DNA of 64,000 bases from Arbacia lixula (Eukaryota > Echinodermata > Echinoidea > Arbacioida > Arbaciidae), in assembly GCA_963669155.1 (NCBI GenBank), contig OZ022583.1:2247730-2311729 (forward strand), in the 5' to 3' direction. Under the pieces are notes generated by a model. That model saw only the letters and a list, made by a program, of their open reading frames with translations, ran no database searches and had not been told where the DNA came from. The position numbers and the translations under genes were made by a program. This document shows, in pieces, positions 38,043 to 51,170 of this stretch; position 1 is the stretch's first letter; every line of letters starts with the position of its first letter.

Positions 38043-38455
38043 TTTTATGTATTGTGGCGAGGCACATAAGATAATACACAAGACACGAACAGAGAGCAAG
38101 AGTGACTTGTCTGCTTGATGTATAAACTACAAGTGTCTTTATTCTGGAATACTTTCGATTATATATACAGGGTATAATATTTCCATCATTAGTCATCATT
38201 GGTACTGGTTGGTACAAGGAGATGTGGGGTGAGAGAAGTAAGGGAGTGACCAGTGGCAGGATGCTGTGGTCAAGTGAATACATAGATTGGAATGCGGGAA
38301 TAAGAGGAGAACTGAGAGTTTGAGATAGAGCGAAGTGCAAAGTGAAAGTGTTACATGCAAGGCATGGTTGGAACTTAAAGGAGCATAACACAAATATACA
38401 TGTAATATGGATGTGCAATATATCTCATAACAATCATGTAGTTCAATACACTACA
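38043..38455 (-). repeat. 5' LTR of the Gag-only retrotransposon
   Basis: This 413-bp LTR starts in sense with TGTAGTG and ends with CATAAAA, abutting the primer-binding-site region. The 3' end does not show the usual CA. A TATA-like stretch (sense GTATATATAA, 38159-38168) and an AATAAA signal (38138-38143, minus) lie about 15 nt apart. The right flank carries AATAA, matching the left flank of the other LTR. Confidence 0.92.
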
Positions 38456-38460
38456 AATAA

Positions 38461-40416
38461 AAACAAATTATGATTAGTTTGCCATGAAAGCCACTTTTAA
38501 GGAAGTGGTGCGTGAGCGAAGTATGTAGACCATCCAGGGACGTCGTGAATAGGCCTTAAAAATAGGAGAAAAACTCGATGCGTCATGCAGCGAGGCTAAC
38601 AGTGGAAGTGTGGAATGCGGCTCATGTCAGTGTAACTTTCCTCCAATGACTGCTCCTATCAGAAGTATGATTGAGCTCTTTCCACTTGACCGCGCTGGCT
38701 GGCTGGCTGGCTGACCGAATCCCCAAAGTGTCGTCTCCTCAAACACACGGCAAATTTATGTCCACGACCGTTTCAATCTTCCCGCCTTTATCTGAATCAG
38801 CAGACCATCATAAAACATTCGCAAACAAATCAAGGCAGTTATTGCGCTTCTGTTCTTACATAGTTCGTGATGCATTTCTTCTTAGCTGATACAGTGCACG
38901 TTCTTACCGGGGGACGGGCGGCATGGCTGCTTTCCTCTTAGGGGTATCAAATACTCAAAAATGTGCTGTTCTCAAGTGGGTGATTGGATGTTTGACTCGC
39001 GCGTTCGAACGATAACCCACGACCCGAGGGAACAGATATTGTTAGCCATAAAGCATTTTTAGCGAGCACCCTAAATATGTGGTCCAATACATACCCTACG
39101 GCAGATAAATCGGACTATAATAGCTGTATAGTCTGTGGACTTTGCTGTTTCGGAGTAACATGTAAAAAAGGGGATCTGACGGGCGAACTAACATAATTCT
39201 TGATGTCTGGGACACGTACAGGTTCACGTTGATTTACGTGATGTGCTGCGAATAGGCTCCGCGCGGTCTGCCATCACGGATCCATATAACATGGTAGATG
39301 TCGAAACAGTAGCCAATATGCAGGGTCAGGGGTCAAAGGAGAGATGATTCTTCGGTTGATATCTTCAATGTGACATTTTTCTTCTCAAAGTCTAAACGAT
39401 AAATATTGAAACAGGTACCCATTTTGCCCAAGCACTAATGACAGAAAGAGGACAGGTAGAATAGTTTATTAACCTCGAATTTATTTGCTCTTTCCCTACT
39501 CTGCCATCCAGAGCGAGACATATTTGAATTAAAATGCATTGCACATTTAGGTCGTTCGAAGAGATAAATAATACAAAGACTCTTACATAAGGAACATATG
39601 AGGTTGCGATGGCGCTAAAAATGTAAAAGTAAGCACAAACAAATAAATGAAGACCTTTATCAAGGTCTTTGACCTTTCTCAATACCGAAATATCGATAAA
39701 CTTTTCTTTTCCGGCGTCTTCGTCTTTGCATTTAATGTTTAAATAGAAATGAACAAGACACACTGTGCAAAAGATAGCTAGCAAGATAAATTGATATAGG
39801 TAGATAGACACACACACAATTAGATATATAGATAAAAAGATGAATAGATAGATGGACAGATAGCTTGATAAATAAGAGGGACAAATAAATAAATGAAAGT
39901 AAAGATGTAAGGTATGCTTTAAACTGAACGAATCTTAATTAGATCATTTTCGGTGACACATTTTACTGACAATACGCAAGCCTTGACGGGCAGTAGAATC
40001 AAGCCCATCACTAACACTTATTTTCAATGGTTAGAGAACAAGTATATCCCCCATACTCATTACAATCTCATATGTATACAAAATGATAGTTTTCAGAGAG
40101 AGTGGATGTGTAGGAATGAATGAAAGGTATAAATAAAACCTTGGTCTATTTGTATAATGGTGTTATTGGATATACACTGATTGCTGATCGTGGCTGTTCC
40201 GTATCATGCATCTGACACCAGAACCAAACCTTAACCTTGCAATGACAGTAGAAAACTACATTTCATTTGTTTCAATTTGAATTAATGTGATTCTCGTCAT
40301 CTTCATTCGTACATCTGTCTTTACCTTACGTTTTAAATATGTTGTTGTTAAATTTTCTCTCACTCTCTCTTCTTCTCTCACATACACATTCGCTCTCTCT
40401 TTCTTTTTATTTCTCT

Positions 40417-40457
<41 letters not shown>

Positions 40458-42287
40458 CTCTCCTTCTCTCCTTCTTTTTCTCTCTCTCTCTCTCTTGTTT
40501 TCTTTTTCAAAATGGTCTCTAAATTCAGACGTGTACATGAGGGACGGGGCAAGGGCAAAAGGTCATTGCTGACTGCAGCCTGACTAGCTTCAATCCAGGC
40601 GGTTTGACTTGAGACACTTATTCAAAAAAGAATTGTTTTCAATCTAAGCACACTTTGAGAAACAATCCTTGACAAACAACACTAACGTCAACAGTTTCTA
40701 GTGTCTCCGCAATTGCACGATACTAATATTGATGCTAATCGAGTTATTATACACGTTTTAAAATGATTGTTAGATATATAAAATACAACAGTTGTTAGGT
40801 ACAAGACTAGCGGGTGTGTGCGTGGGAGAGCTTACATTTAGGTCTCCTCTGCCTTCGTGTCAAAGGTCAGAGCAGGTTTCGGTATATTCGGATTGCTCCA
40901 AATACACGGGCATTGTTTACCGGCCGATGGCTTAGATTAGCAAGCATGTGGACGTATGTTTCACAGTACAACTTCACACATAAACCGACACCTTTCGCAT
41001 ACATTTCTATTCTAGTTGTAAGTATAATATTTCATAAAGAATATGTGTTCATGAAAGTGTACATTTGGTGCGCAAAACAGGAATATTCGTTGAAATAATA
41101 TGACTTATATTTTATTAAACCATGAAGCTAATAACCACGCTCCATGGTTTAAATATACAAATCTAACCAACATGACTTCGTTTTAGAGACCATAATACAC
41201 CAATTTAAAGCGACGCAAGTAATACTGATACATTGCAGAGATGTCAACCACAATGAATGTACATATTGTGACCTATTTATTTCACGGAAATTCGTTAATC
41301 TTGTTCATGTAGGCCTAACATCGGAAATGAGATTCCACATGATTAGTTTAACTGAACGGATACAACGGAATGTAACGCCCCAAACGATGTCAGGCAAGTC
41401 ATGAATACAGAGCTTGGTGACGTGCTGCAATCATATCATAATTTAAAAAGATCATAAATATTTCCTATTTTTGGCAAAAATATGTTGCACTTTTCGCAAA
41501 CAGATGCATTCACATACAATCATACATTTGGTAAACATTCGGACATTATGAGCGTATTCTGATTTCGTTGGTTTCCCGTTTCCTGGTGTGCCAATTGAGC
41601 TATTTTACGAAGCCCAAATGACGCGAAGTTATGTCCTGCAAGGCTGCAGTACAATAAAACTACAAATGAATACTAATAAAAACTTCGTTCATCGCAATTA
41701 GCCCGATTAATTTCCTGTTATCATTCCGATTATTCTAAATGATTCAGGAATAAAACTCATTATAAGGTACTTCTTAGACTGTCTCTGCTATAATTTATGT
41801 CTATTCTAAAAGACGAATCAAAGGAAAGAAAGTGACAATCGTCATAGTTCAAAGTACTTTATCGCTCCGTCTATGGTTTCCATCCTGAAATCTACTATCG
41901 AAGTACGATGTTTGGTTCCACAAAACACGGTCCCAACTAGTCATGCATAAACCGTCGCCCGTGTCACGATCAATTAGATCACAATCATTGCTTTTTGTAG
42001 CGAATAATTATAACATACGACTCTGCCTTTTCTTGAACCTGGCAGACGTGGCAAAGGGGAAAGTGTTCATTTTGTTTCTCCAGAGACACACAAAAATGAA
42101 ATTGTACAGGAAACCCCCAAAAGAGAAGAGAAAATGGCATATGTGACAGTTGTCAATCAAAGGGCTTTCTTTTGTTTGCGGTTTTTAGTGACGAGTTGTA
42201 ATGGATACAGCATTTGGCGGGAATGAGAGTCGTTGTGGATAATGAGAAAATCACACTTTTTGAGTGGACGTGATTGGACTACCGGAG
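38461..42287. other. No gene recognised
   Basis: Unique DNA right of the LTR element, with a short (GGCT)n near 38693 and the CT array at 40.4 kb. A 141-codon frame at 39392-39817 (-) is Leu/Ile/Tyr-rich with no recognisable domain. Confidence 0.6.
40391..40495. repeat. (CT)n interrupted array
   Basis: CT-rich tract interrupted by TTC, CCT and poly-T bits. Confidence 0.85.
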
Positions 42288-42316
42288 GGGGGGGGGGGGC
42301 GGAATTGGGAAATCGA

Positions 42317-42386
<70 letters not shown>

Positions 42387-42411
42387 TGTGAGTGTGTGTG
42401 TGTGTGTGTGT

Positions 42412-42462
<51 letters not shown>

Positions 42463-42480
42463 AGGGGGGGGGGAGGGGGA
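42288..42480. repeat. G-run, (GT)n, (AG)n, G-run composite array
   Basis: A G12 run (42288-42299) and short spacer lead into (GT)n (42321-42413), then (AG)n, then long G runs. Confidence 0.95.
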
Positions 42481-44584
42481 GGTAGGGAGAGAGGGAGAGA
42501 GATCAACGACTACGTATAACTTTCATCTGGAGGGCTAGGTCATTGGCGCAGCCCACAGACTGCATGCGATCAACATCCGATAAATAATAGCGATATATTC
42601 CTGAAAAGGACGGAAAAGTGGCATTCAAGAAAATCAGAAGAGAAAAAAATCAGAAAAGCGCAGACAAGGTGGAAAAGAAACACAAGGCCGTCCGCCAGTG
42701 TTAACATTCATTGCCAACCAACTCAATGGATGCTATTGGAACGTCGTAGAGATGCTTGCTGTATTGGGATTTTTATGACCGCTCTTTTGTCTAATGTTCA
42801 AATTTTTCATCGGCGATCGGTCTGTGGGCAAGCGCTATTGGGGGCAGTTTGAGAAGGACACTTACATCGTTTGGGCCTTTTATAGGGGTCAAACAACTAA
42901 CATGGAAGGGTCACGGGGTCTCCATAGTACTGCCCCGTCGCCATCGAAGGTTCCCTCTTGTTAGGCTTTAATCAAGGAAACACGCTTTAAAGATCGTTCA
43001 TACATCAACCACCATATTAACATAGGATATCAACCGAGTTCATTGTTTATCAGTTCATCTCATTATACATGGAAGTTATGGTGGTGCAAGCACGATTTGA
43101 TAGAGGCACATTACATAAAACGAAACAAAAACATAGATTGACGACTTGATTATAAGCTAGGCGTCCACTTTGGAGAGTGAGATGGTCGTCTCAGCATTAT
43201 GGTATGCCAACCATTCACCCAGCGTGGAAACCGAGCGCGATCTTACTACCCCAATGACCACTACAATGACAAGATCATGACGTTATGGATGACAACAACA
43301 CATGGCTTGTCATGGGAAACCCCTGTCTAAATAAGACTGATGGGTTGGTCTGGAGATGATAACAAGACTGCTCTACCTTCTTGGAAATCAACAACTCAGA
43401 AATTATGACCCAAATCCGAAAGTTCGTTGAAGTAGATGACTAATGCCAACACAATGCTACTAATGTAATAATTTGGTATTTGGGATCGCAAGTGTTCATA
43501 ATAATTTAGTCAACATTTCGTTTTCAATCTAAAAATTCATTACGAATGTCACCATCTAAATCTTTAGAAATACATGGGGATTGAAATATCTCACACGTGC
43601 TGCTACAATTACAAAACGAATAATCAATTCAAATAAGTTTTTGTCTCCCGGTTATTTGTTCCTTAATAGTTGGAAAGAGAGTCGTGAATCTGAAAGTCAC
43701 CGAATAATGTCGGGAAAACATATGATTGATGATTTTGGACGTTTTTACTGATATAAAACAGGCCTACTATTTTCCTGAACGGGTTGATATTACAATGTGG
43801 AATATTGTTGTGATTAACATAATAAAATATTAATAGAGGCTAAGGCCATTTGAGGAACACTGAGTGGTACTCTGAAGACAAGCGTCAGTTTTGACTTACG
43901 TTTCGACTTACCACCCATAACACCAACAACTGGGATTAGTCTACAGGGCATGCAGTTTGCAGAAAACCAACTCACTTAGCTAGGACAGATTTGGAGATAC
44001 GTTTCTTTAAGAATGTCACCTCGGTCAATATACCTGTATCAGCTGCGAGGAATACCTCTCATGTAGACCATCTCATCTGTTTTTCTGACTTCTAAGACGG
44101 ATGCATCATGCCACGGTCAAGACTGTCGATTCTGTCGCGGGTTGATACCTAACACGTGTGCCCCCTTTTCATAAAGGGGCAATGCCCCGGTGACTGCAAC
44201 CAACCCCGCCCCTTCCACCCTCCCCATCTTCCCTATATACCTCCCCTTTTCCGGATGCGAGGGATAGCACAGGGGAAATTACTATGTGGAGAGGTACTGC
44301 ATGAATATGAATTAATTAACAAAGATACATATTATCATTGATTTCATTTATCAACATGGAATTGTTATAGCTATGTAGTATGTTGTATGCACGCACTGGA
44401 TTTCAATGTTTTATTGTTAATATAAAACATAATGTATGATGTTCAAGTCGTATCATCATGATCGTTAATGTGATAGGGTGTACTCATAAATTACATTACA
44501 TATATTGCTTGTTATCACGCCTGTAAGATTTCAATGATTTATATCTTGCTTTAATCTTGTGTTATCTTTTTTAATCAAGAGAAA

Positions 44585-44588
<4 letters not shown>
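42481..44588. other. No gene recognised
   Basis: Unique sequence, no open frame of note. A small hairpin (CCCCTTTTCATAAAGGGG) is near 44163. Confidence 0.6.
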
Positions 44589-44663
<75 letters not shown>

Positions 44664-44696
44664 GAGAGAGAGAGAGGGGGGGGGGGGGGGGGGGGG
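44589..44696. repeat. (AG)n passing into a 21-G run
   Basis: About 43 AG units with one TGAG interruption continue directly into G21 at 44676-44696. Confidence 0.95.
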
Positions 44697-47600
44697 CGTA
44701 CAAATCGAGAAACAACTCAGCTCCTGCACGTTGTTCTAATCTATAGCTGGTGCGGCTGACTCACGGACTCAGCGGTCCATGCCCCGGGGAGGAAGCGGGG
44801 ACTTGTAAGTCGGAGCTCCGCTGCGGAACCCGCCGCTTGTAAGAAGGAAGCGGCTGAAGCGAACCAGGATTTGGCTCAATTTGAGGAGATGCCGCGACTC
44901 CGAGCTAGTTTGGGTGAGAACTATATTTTGCCTGTACTTTGGCGGAAATAAAGATAACACCAAGTACAGGGGAGAATGCTGACTGACATTTATTGATGGC
45001 GTATTCGTTGGCAGCGATGTTGACTCTCGAAGAATATCAGGTCATAATGCTTCAACGATAAAAGTTACGATTAACAAAATAAAAAATGTTTTTTTTTTGG
45101 CCCTGAATTCCCTCTTACTTCGTCATGTTTTGGAGGAGGTTCGTCACTCCTTTTCTTCCAAAGCGACGAATTGGTCGACATGGAAAGGCAGAACACACAA
45201 CATGAGCCTGAGGGGGAGTGGGAAATTCTTACAAACCCTACACGTTTGTCCGTTTTGGCATACCTTTGAAAAGAGCGGATAAGTTTTTAAAGTTAAACTA
45301 GAATAAATTATAAAATACAACAGTATTTTTTCTTTTCATATCATAAACGGACATATTTTTGAAGACATTTCTGCAGTATAGAGAAGCCTGACTGCATCTT
45401 TGAATCAGTAATTTCGTTCAGGCATGAACAAAATCCGGATGAAATGTTTTTCTAAATTTTATCCTGTTGCACGCAACACTCCGTCACTTTAGCCATGGGC
45501 ACTACCCTTCGTGGTAGTCATTTTAATGCATGGGCCCTACCATGTCTGTGTGGGAAGTGATTTCTACGAGTTTGGAAGCAATATGATTTTTTCTTTTACT
45601 TCTGAAAGATCCATTTGGGAACAAACGGTCGGCCCAAGCAAACTACAGTGGCATCCAGTCCCTTTAATTGTTGAGACTGATGACATCATGGGTTCGAGGC
45701 ACAATTCCCTCCAGCTACACAGTCTGTGCCATTACTCGGGATAGGAGTGTAGCCTCGATTCGAGGCGGGTTCGTTCTGATGCACTGATGAAAAAACAAAG
45801 TTCTGGGTATTTACCTTCATTAACACCCCCCCCCCCCCCCCCCCTTGATAATGGCTAAAAAGGGTATATTTTGGCTGACGGCCATAATATATACAAATTT
45901 AAAAAAAAATACCTACTACTGAGATAGATGAATCTATTATGTCCAGACTTAGTTGTTGCTGCAGTGCACGAGGATATAAATAGTTTTCACTTCACCGCCT
46001 TGTGCCTAGACTATGCTTGTGAGACCGGGGAGGTGGAATGGAGAGAGAAAAAAAGGTCAAAACTCGTCTCCATAAAAAGTGGTAAATTCTATCACTATTT
46101 GCAAAACAGAATACCCGGGCTGAGTGTACAGCTTCTTTAAAAAAATATTTCTTAGGCGTTTTATTCTTATTTCGTTTTCAAACTTCATACGATACCCTTT
46201 AATCTAGTTTGGTATCGTCCTATCGCATGGCACAGCACACCGCGTTTACGACATTATAATCGCCACAGTGAAATATATATGGTTTTATGTTACATCGAAA
46301 CCTGGATGACACCATTTGTTGGCACCTGAGTTAAAGTTACATCTTATATTTCAAGAAGACTGGAGACATTTCATCATTCTCCATCAAATTGCCAACATTT
46401 TGCAAGTTAACAATTCTCAAATGAAAGTGATTACTGATAAAAATCCTGAAGTCTGTTTCATTTTGCTACAATAATATTGTGGTGAAGAAGGAAAGGCGAT
46501 GTCGATTCCTAGGTTCATGCATGTAGACATTTCGAGAAGACTATATAGTGTATTATATCAATTTTCTTTATGTGATAGCGTTATTTGATTACCAAAGTTC
46601 ATTTCACCGATGGTATTTTTGATAACCCCACACATGTAAATAAAAATAATATTTCCAATTATATTAGGAAGTTTATAATCAGCATGAACCATGGTCATTT
46701 CCTCACAAACGAATTTCAGAATTATAAGACCAAATATGTATCTTTTAATATTCTACTATTTTGTCCACAGTATACCAAATACTGTTGGTGCAAGTTATGA
46801 TAAATTGATCACTAAAAATCACCAAATCAATCACTTTTTACTACACATTTACATATGAAATCATAATTAATCTTGACCATGTAGTATGTTTCGCCAATTG
46901 AACGAACCTAGCGACACTAATACGAATTTACGAAAATTTCGAGGTGATACCAATCTGCCTATATCTCCATCCTCCAATGACAAACAAATATAATTACTAC
47001 AGATCAATTGAAAGAGATTAGATAACAAGGATGAGTCTCAGGCAAATTACACAGGTACGCAGAGGCCCGTGTTGTTGACTATACGCTCAACGCACTGTAC
47101 GGTAGCGGGCAGGGACGGGCATCAGGCTGCCTAATGTTTTTGACGGTGCCCCCGCCGCGGTCAAAAGCCAAGCTCGAGCAGGCGGGTCGTATATTACGCA
47201 GAGGTCACATTCTTTGGAGCTGAGGGTATCGCCTTACGTCTTGAAGAGTTAACCCTCTCCTTTTTCCCTCTTGCCTCCTCCTCCTTCTCCGTACAGACGT
47301 AATGTATGATATACAACGATGAAGAAGAAACACATTTGAACTGTACTGTACGGTTGACTTGCACGAATTCCGAAAAGGATTTTTTTTAGAAGATGTACGC
47401 CTAACTAGTCTTTTGAATTCTTGCTCGAAATCAACCCATTCTAAGATTCTCGTTTCGTTCAGTAAGATAGCGTTGACCGAAGTAAGAGTTCAACAGATAA
47501 TTTCACATCAGGAAATGTATGAAACACTTCCATACATTTCAATGAAATACAACTACAAATTCGCATGCATAATAATGTTCCTCGTATGACGGCCAGCAAA

Positions 47601-49322
47601 AAAATACCCTGTTTTGCTAAGAGACAAACACAGACGGGCAAGTGTCATGGAAGTGTATTCATACAAGATGGAGGCACATAGACATCTAATTTTCTTCCAT
47701 AAAACATTTTAAATGAATCAGTGATAAAAGAACTTCATCTTCAAATGATACAAATACATTCAGAAGTTCTCTTCTTTCTTGAATATTTGTTTCTTCTTCG
47801 TTTTCTCTTCTGCTCTCACTCGATTCTATATTTTTGCTCATCTCTTCTCCCTTTTTCTCTTCCTTCTTCCTCTATCTCACCCTCCTTTTATTTGTCTTCT
47901 TTTTTCTTCTCCTTCTTTTCTTTTTCTTCGTCTCTCCTTCTTTTGTCTGATGATGATGATGGTGATGATAAAATTTCTAAAATGTGTATTTATTCATTAT
48001 TTCTTTTTTGTTTCTTCAATCCTAGTCGTCTTCAATCCTAATAATTTCATTACAGTTGATCAGATTATTTATTGAGTTTTATTAAGGCACAGAAAACAAC
48101 AACTTTACAAAACGAACCTGCTATGAAAGAAGCAAGTTATTCAATCTCCCTTGATGCACGGTAGGGAAAGAGTGCGTAAACCACAATAAACCGATTCCTT
48201 TTGTTGATTTATTACGTTTTCACGCCGAGAAAACTGGTTGTTTTTCTGAGGGGCCGAAGTTGCCAGACGGAGAACCCCACCGCGCATATTGCCTGGAGCT
48301 ACATGTATCATGCACCGTACCCCGACAACACAATCGTCTCACATTCCACCACTAGTGTAAAGACCTAATTACGATCAGTTTAAAGGCGGTATCGCCATAA
48401 CAATGTCATCTTATTATTTAACTTTATCTCTCTGACAGACTCCATACTGCCCTATGTGAAGTGTATGTATAAACATTGCAAAAAAACAACAAAAAACTCA
48501 ATGGGGCTTCAAGAGCTATAAATCTGCTTGGGTTAAAAGTTATAACGATCCTGTTGCTTGCAATTTGGAATAACCAGTACTAATTTACCTCCACATTTCC
48601 ACTTCTATTTCTTTCCCTCTATTTGTATTCCAATGATAATCATACAATTCAAAATAAACCTTATTTACATTCGTTGTCTTTAAAGCATACCTTCCGTTGA
48701 ATTAAATCTACCAAGCCCGGAATTTCCAATCACACAGTTCTAAAATATTTCCGATTGCGATCTAAGACCTGTCTCATATTCAGGGTGAGGGTAATGTATT
48801 TTACGTCAACTATTCTTCTCCCAACCCACCTTATATGTATTATATTTCTCTTATTATTACACCTCTTTGCATCATATCGTGGCTCACTTTGGATAACAGT
48901 GAGCCGCAGTATCATTTATGTTTTCTGCTGTTATAATATTCATCTTCTTTGGTTAAGCAGAAAAAGAAAACATTACATTGTCCTAAATATTTTTTTTGTG
49001 TGTATCAACCAAAAGAAAAACATGTTCACATACTCCATCTTTTCCACTCACCTTCCCCTTCACCCCATCATCTCACCCACCCCATCAAAACAAAAACATT
49101 TCATCCCCACCCCTCCGTCACTCCCGATGCCCCTCTCTCACCCCTCTGCAAACACGTCTGGTTTCCTACTTGCCATGACAACCCCTCTTCTGGGACCAAA
49201 GTCCCGGATGGAAGGGGCCAGAGAAATGCCAGAACAACATTCGGCGGTGGCTATGTTTGGAAGGGTAATTTCTGAGTGCTTTTGAAGTATCGCTTCTGGT
49301 TCCTTGATATCTTCCGATCGCT
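44697..49322. other. No gene recognised
   Basis: Mostly AT-rich. A GC-rich patch at 44720-44900 follows the G-run, a C-run is at 45826-45844, and a CpG-rich patch is near 47060-47200. A possible B-box (GGTTCGAGGC) near 45692 is too isolated to call a SINE. Confidence 0.55.
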
Positions 49323-49622
49323 GGTAAATGGTTCAACAGATAAACAAGAGGAACCTGGAAGGGCTGGAAATTATTCTGTGCAGTATGATATTATAAGTAG
49401 TTTAGCCAAAAATATACCCGTTTAACTATGAATCATGGTTAAATGTTTCAACAGATGAACATTAGGAATATAAAAGCTCTCAATTCTGTAAAGTATAACA
49501 GTATAACCAGTAAAAACAGAAATATACCAGTTTGGCTCTGAAAATTGGTTAAATGCTTCGACAGATAAACAAGCGGAACACTCTTAATTCTCTCTAGTAT
49601 AATATCATACAAAATCTAACCA
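49323..49622 (+). repeat. Tandem repeat, about 112 bp x 2.6 copies
   Basis: Units begin GGTAAATGGTTCAACAGATA (49323), GGTTAAATGTTTCAACAGATG (49437, first 20 alike) and GGTTAAATGCTTCGACAGATA (49547). Each runs through an AATTCT..AGTATAA segment. The units are diverged, and the L2-like tail follows about 140 bp later. Confidence 0.75.
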
Positions 49623-49764
49623 ATAACACCATTTACTAGTCATTTAACCCTTTATTGGTATTTAAAATACCCTTGGTGCTGTATCCAGTGTGAAATTGGA
49701 CACCATGGGTATTGTCTTGATATGTCATACTACGAAACTGGTTTTTATTTTGAAATCGATTTTG

Positions 49765-49853
49765 GGGGTACTTTTTAAAGCGCATAGGGACTTAAATTCA
49801 TTTTTTGTGATATGCGCTATACAAGAATTGTTCATTATTATTATTATTATTAT
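49765..49853 (+). mobile_element. L2/CR1-like retroposon 3' tail
   Basis: AAAGCGCATAGGGACTT and later ATGCGCTATACAAGAATTG lead into (ATT)n. This GCGCTATA-plus-(ATT)n arrangement is typical of the 3' end shared by L2-type LINEs and the SINEs that use them. Only the tail is recognisable. Confidence 0.6.
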
Positions 49854-51077
49854 AACCGTGATCAGCTATGCGTTAGTAAGTTCAGTAAAAATTGAAGAAA
49901 CCTTTATTTTTATAACCTATATTCTATGATCATTTCATGACACCATTTATATTTCGATAATGAGGTACATGGTATGAACTGGTGCCAATTGCAGTAGTTA
50001 AAACATAAACATATATTTTGCAAAAAAAACACACAATTGTTGTGTACCTTTGAATATTGAATTTTAAAGATAAGATAAGATAAGATTAACGAAATTAAAA
50101 TTGTGACAAATTTAATTGTACATGATAAAAGAATACATAATACAGCTGTTGCCTACGTGAAATGTTGATCACATGTTGATTCCAATGGTTTCATGAACTG
50201 AAGACACATTTTAGATGATAAGTCATAGGGGAAATTATGCAAGTTTTCATTCTCTAAATTCATTCATCAAATAAGAAAGAGAATAATACATAAACGAAGA
50301 TAAAATAATTGACTACTTTTTTCTTCTTCTCTTTGCTCTCATAAGCAAGAATGTAATAGATGGAAGATGTTCTGCGTTAAGACTAGATCAAACACACTGG
50401 CTTTTATGTCTCATAAGTCTACTTCACATCCAAAGCAAGTTGTCAAGTTTGGATTAATACAACAATACATGATGCGAATTTGCGAATAGCTTATTTAATT
50501 GCAAGCATTTTGGGGTATTCAGATATACATGTATTTCGGACACATTCGATGCAGTTAATGTGGATATTATCATGTACATTGATGCATGGCCGATATCTAC
50601 ACATCTGTGGGACGTGATTCCTTGTACGACTTTTCATTAAACGAAAACCAGTGACACACAAACAGACTGAATTGATATTAATAATGCTGTTATTGATATC
50701 TCTATCTGGTCATAATATGACATGATTATGATATGCTCAACGGGACCCTGACATGTAACACACGCATGGAGAAGTGCGCGTCACCAAGTTTGGACGATAT
50801 CACCGGGGCATACTGCAACACGCACAACAGCGCGACCCCGCTCGATCTCGATCAATCACGACATAATGTTTTCAAATTTCCCGATACAAATCAACGAATA
50901 AATAGCATAAACCTCAGGAAACCTAGACGACATGACACCCACGATGACTATTAGTGATGTCGTTAATAAATAATGGAGCTATTTAAAGAATACTCACCGA
51001 TGGTTGGCTCTTATCTTGGATGAAATCGATGCTCCGAAATCTGAGACGCGCGGTTTGTGCTACCTACAGTTTTCAAA

Positions 51078-51170
51078 ATGGCGGCGCCCATTAGCGCAGG
51101 TCTTTCAGTGCTCATAATGGTATGCCTGTTGATATACAAGCGAAGACGAATGGAGATGTTGGTGAAATAA
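51078..51170 (+). CDS. Candidate 30-aa single-pass membrane micropeptide
   Basis: A short frame begins in a strong context (CAAAATGGCGGCGCC) that also resembles a YY1 site, a motif often found at the start of animal genes. It encodes 30 residues: a short N-terminus (MAAPISAG), a hydrophobic segment of about 12 residues (LSVLIMVCLLIY), then KRRR and a short tail, which is the layout of a small membrane protein with a cytosolic basic flank. The stop is TAA at 51168-51170. It may equally be the first exon of a longer gene, since ATAATG-GTATGC is a usable donor at 51120. No homologue was recognised. Confidence 0.25.
   Translation: MAAPISAGLSVLIMVCLLIYKRRRMEMLVK

Larger units (their letters stand above)
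35865..38455 (-). mobile_element. Compact Gag-only LTR retrotransposon (Ty3/Gypsy-type), non-autonomous
   Basis: The element is 2,591 bp and lies on the minus strand. Two 413-bp LTRs bound an internal region of 1,765 bp, and a 5-bp target duplication AATAA sits at 35860-35864 and 38456-38460. In sense order it has the 5' LTR (38043-38455), a primer-binding-site-like sequence starting at 38041 (TGGCGACGAGGATTC), a gag frame (38000-36666), about 370 bp of AT-rich untranslated sequence, a polypurine tract (36293-36278) and the 3' LTR (36277-35865). Protease, reverse transcriptase, RNase H and integrase are absent. The LTRs are identical by eye except for a few changes within about 20 bp at the U5 end, which suggests a recent insertion. 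The two CCHC knuckles and Gag layout suggest Ty3/Gypsy; without pol the lineage cannot be fixed. It would need enzymes from an autonomous relative. Confidence 0.93.

Noticed and set aside
39392-39817. 141-codon minus-strand frame
   Set aside because: AT-rich, hydrophobic by composition, with no domain and no convincing start context.
45640-45760. tRNA-like SINE around GGTTCGAGGC
   Set aside because: The B box is acceptable but the A box is poor and no SINE body is recognisable.
49130-49290. Possible exon ending GGAAG-GTAATT
   Set aside because: The donor is reasonable, but the frames match no known family and the acceptor is unclear.
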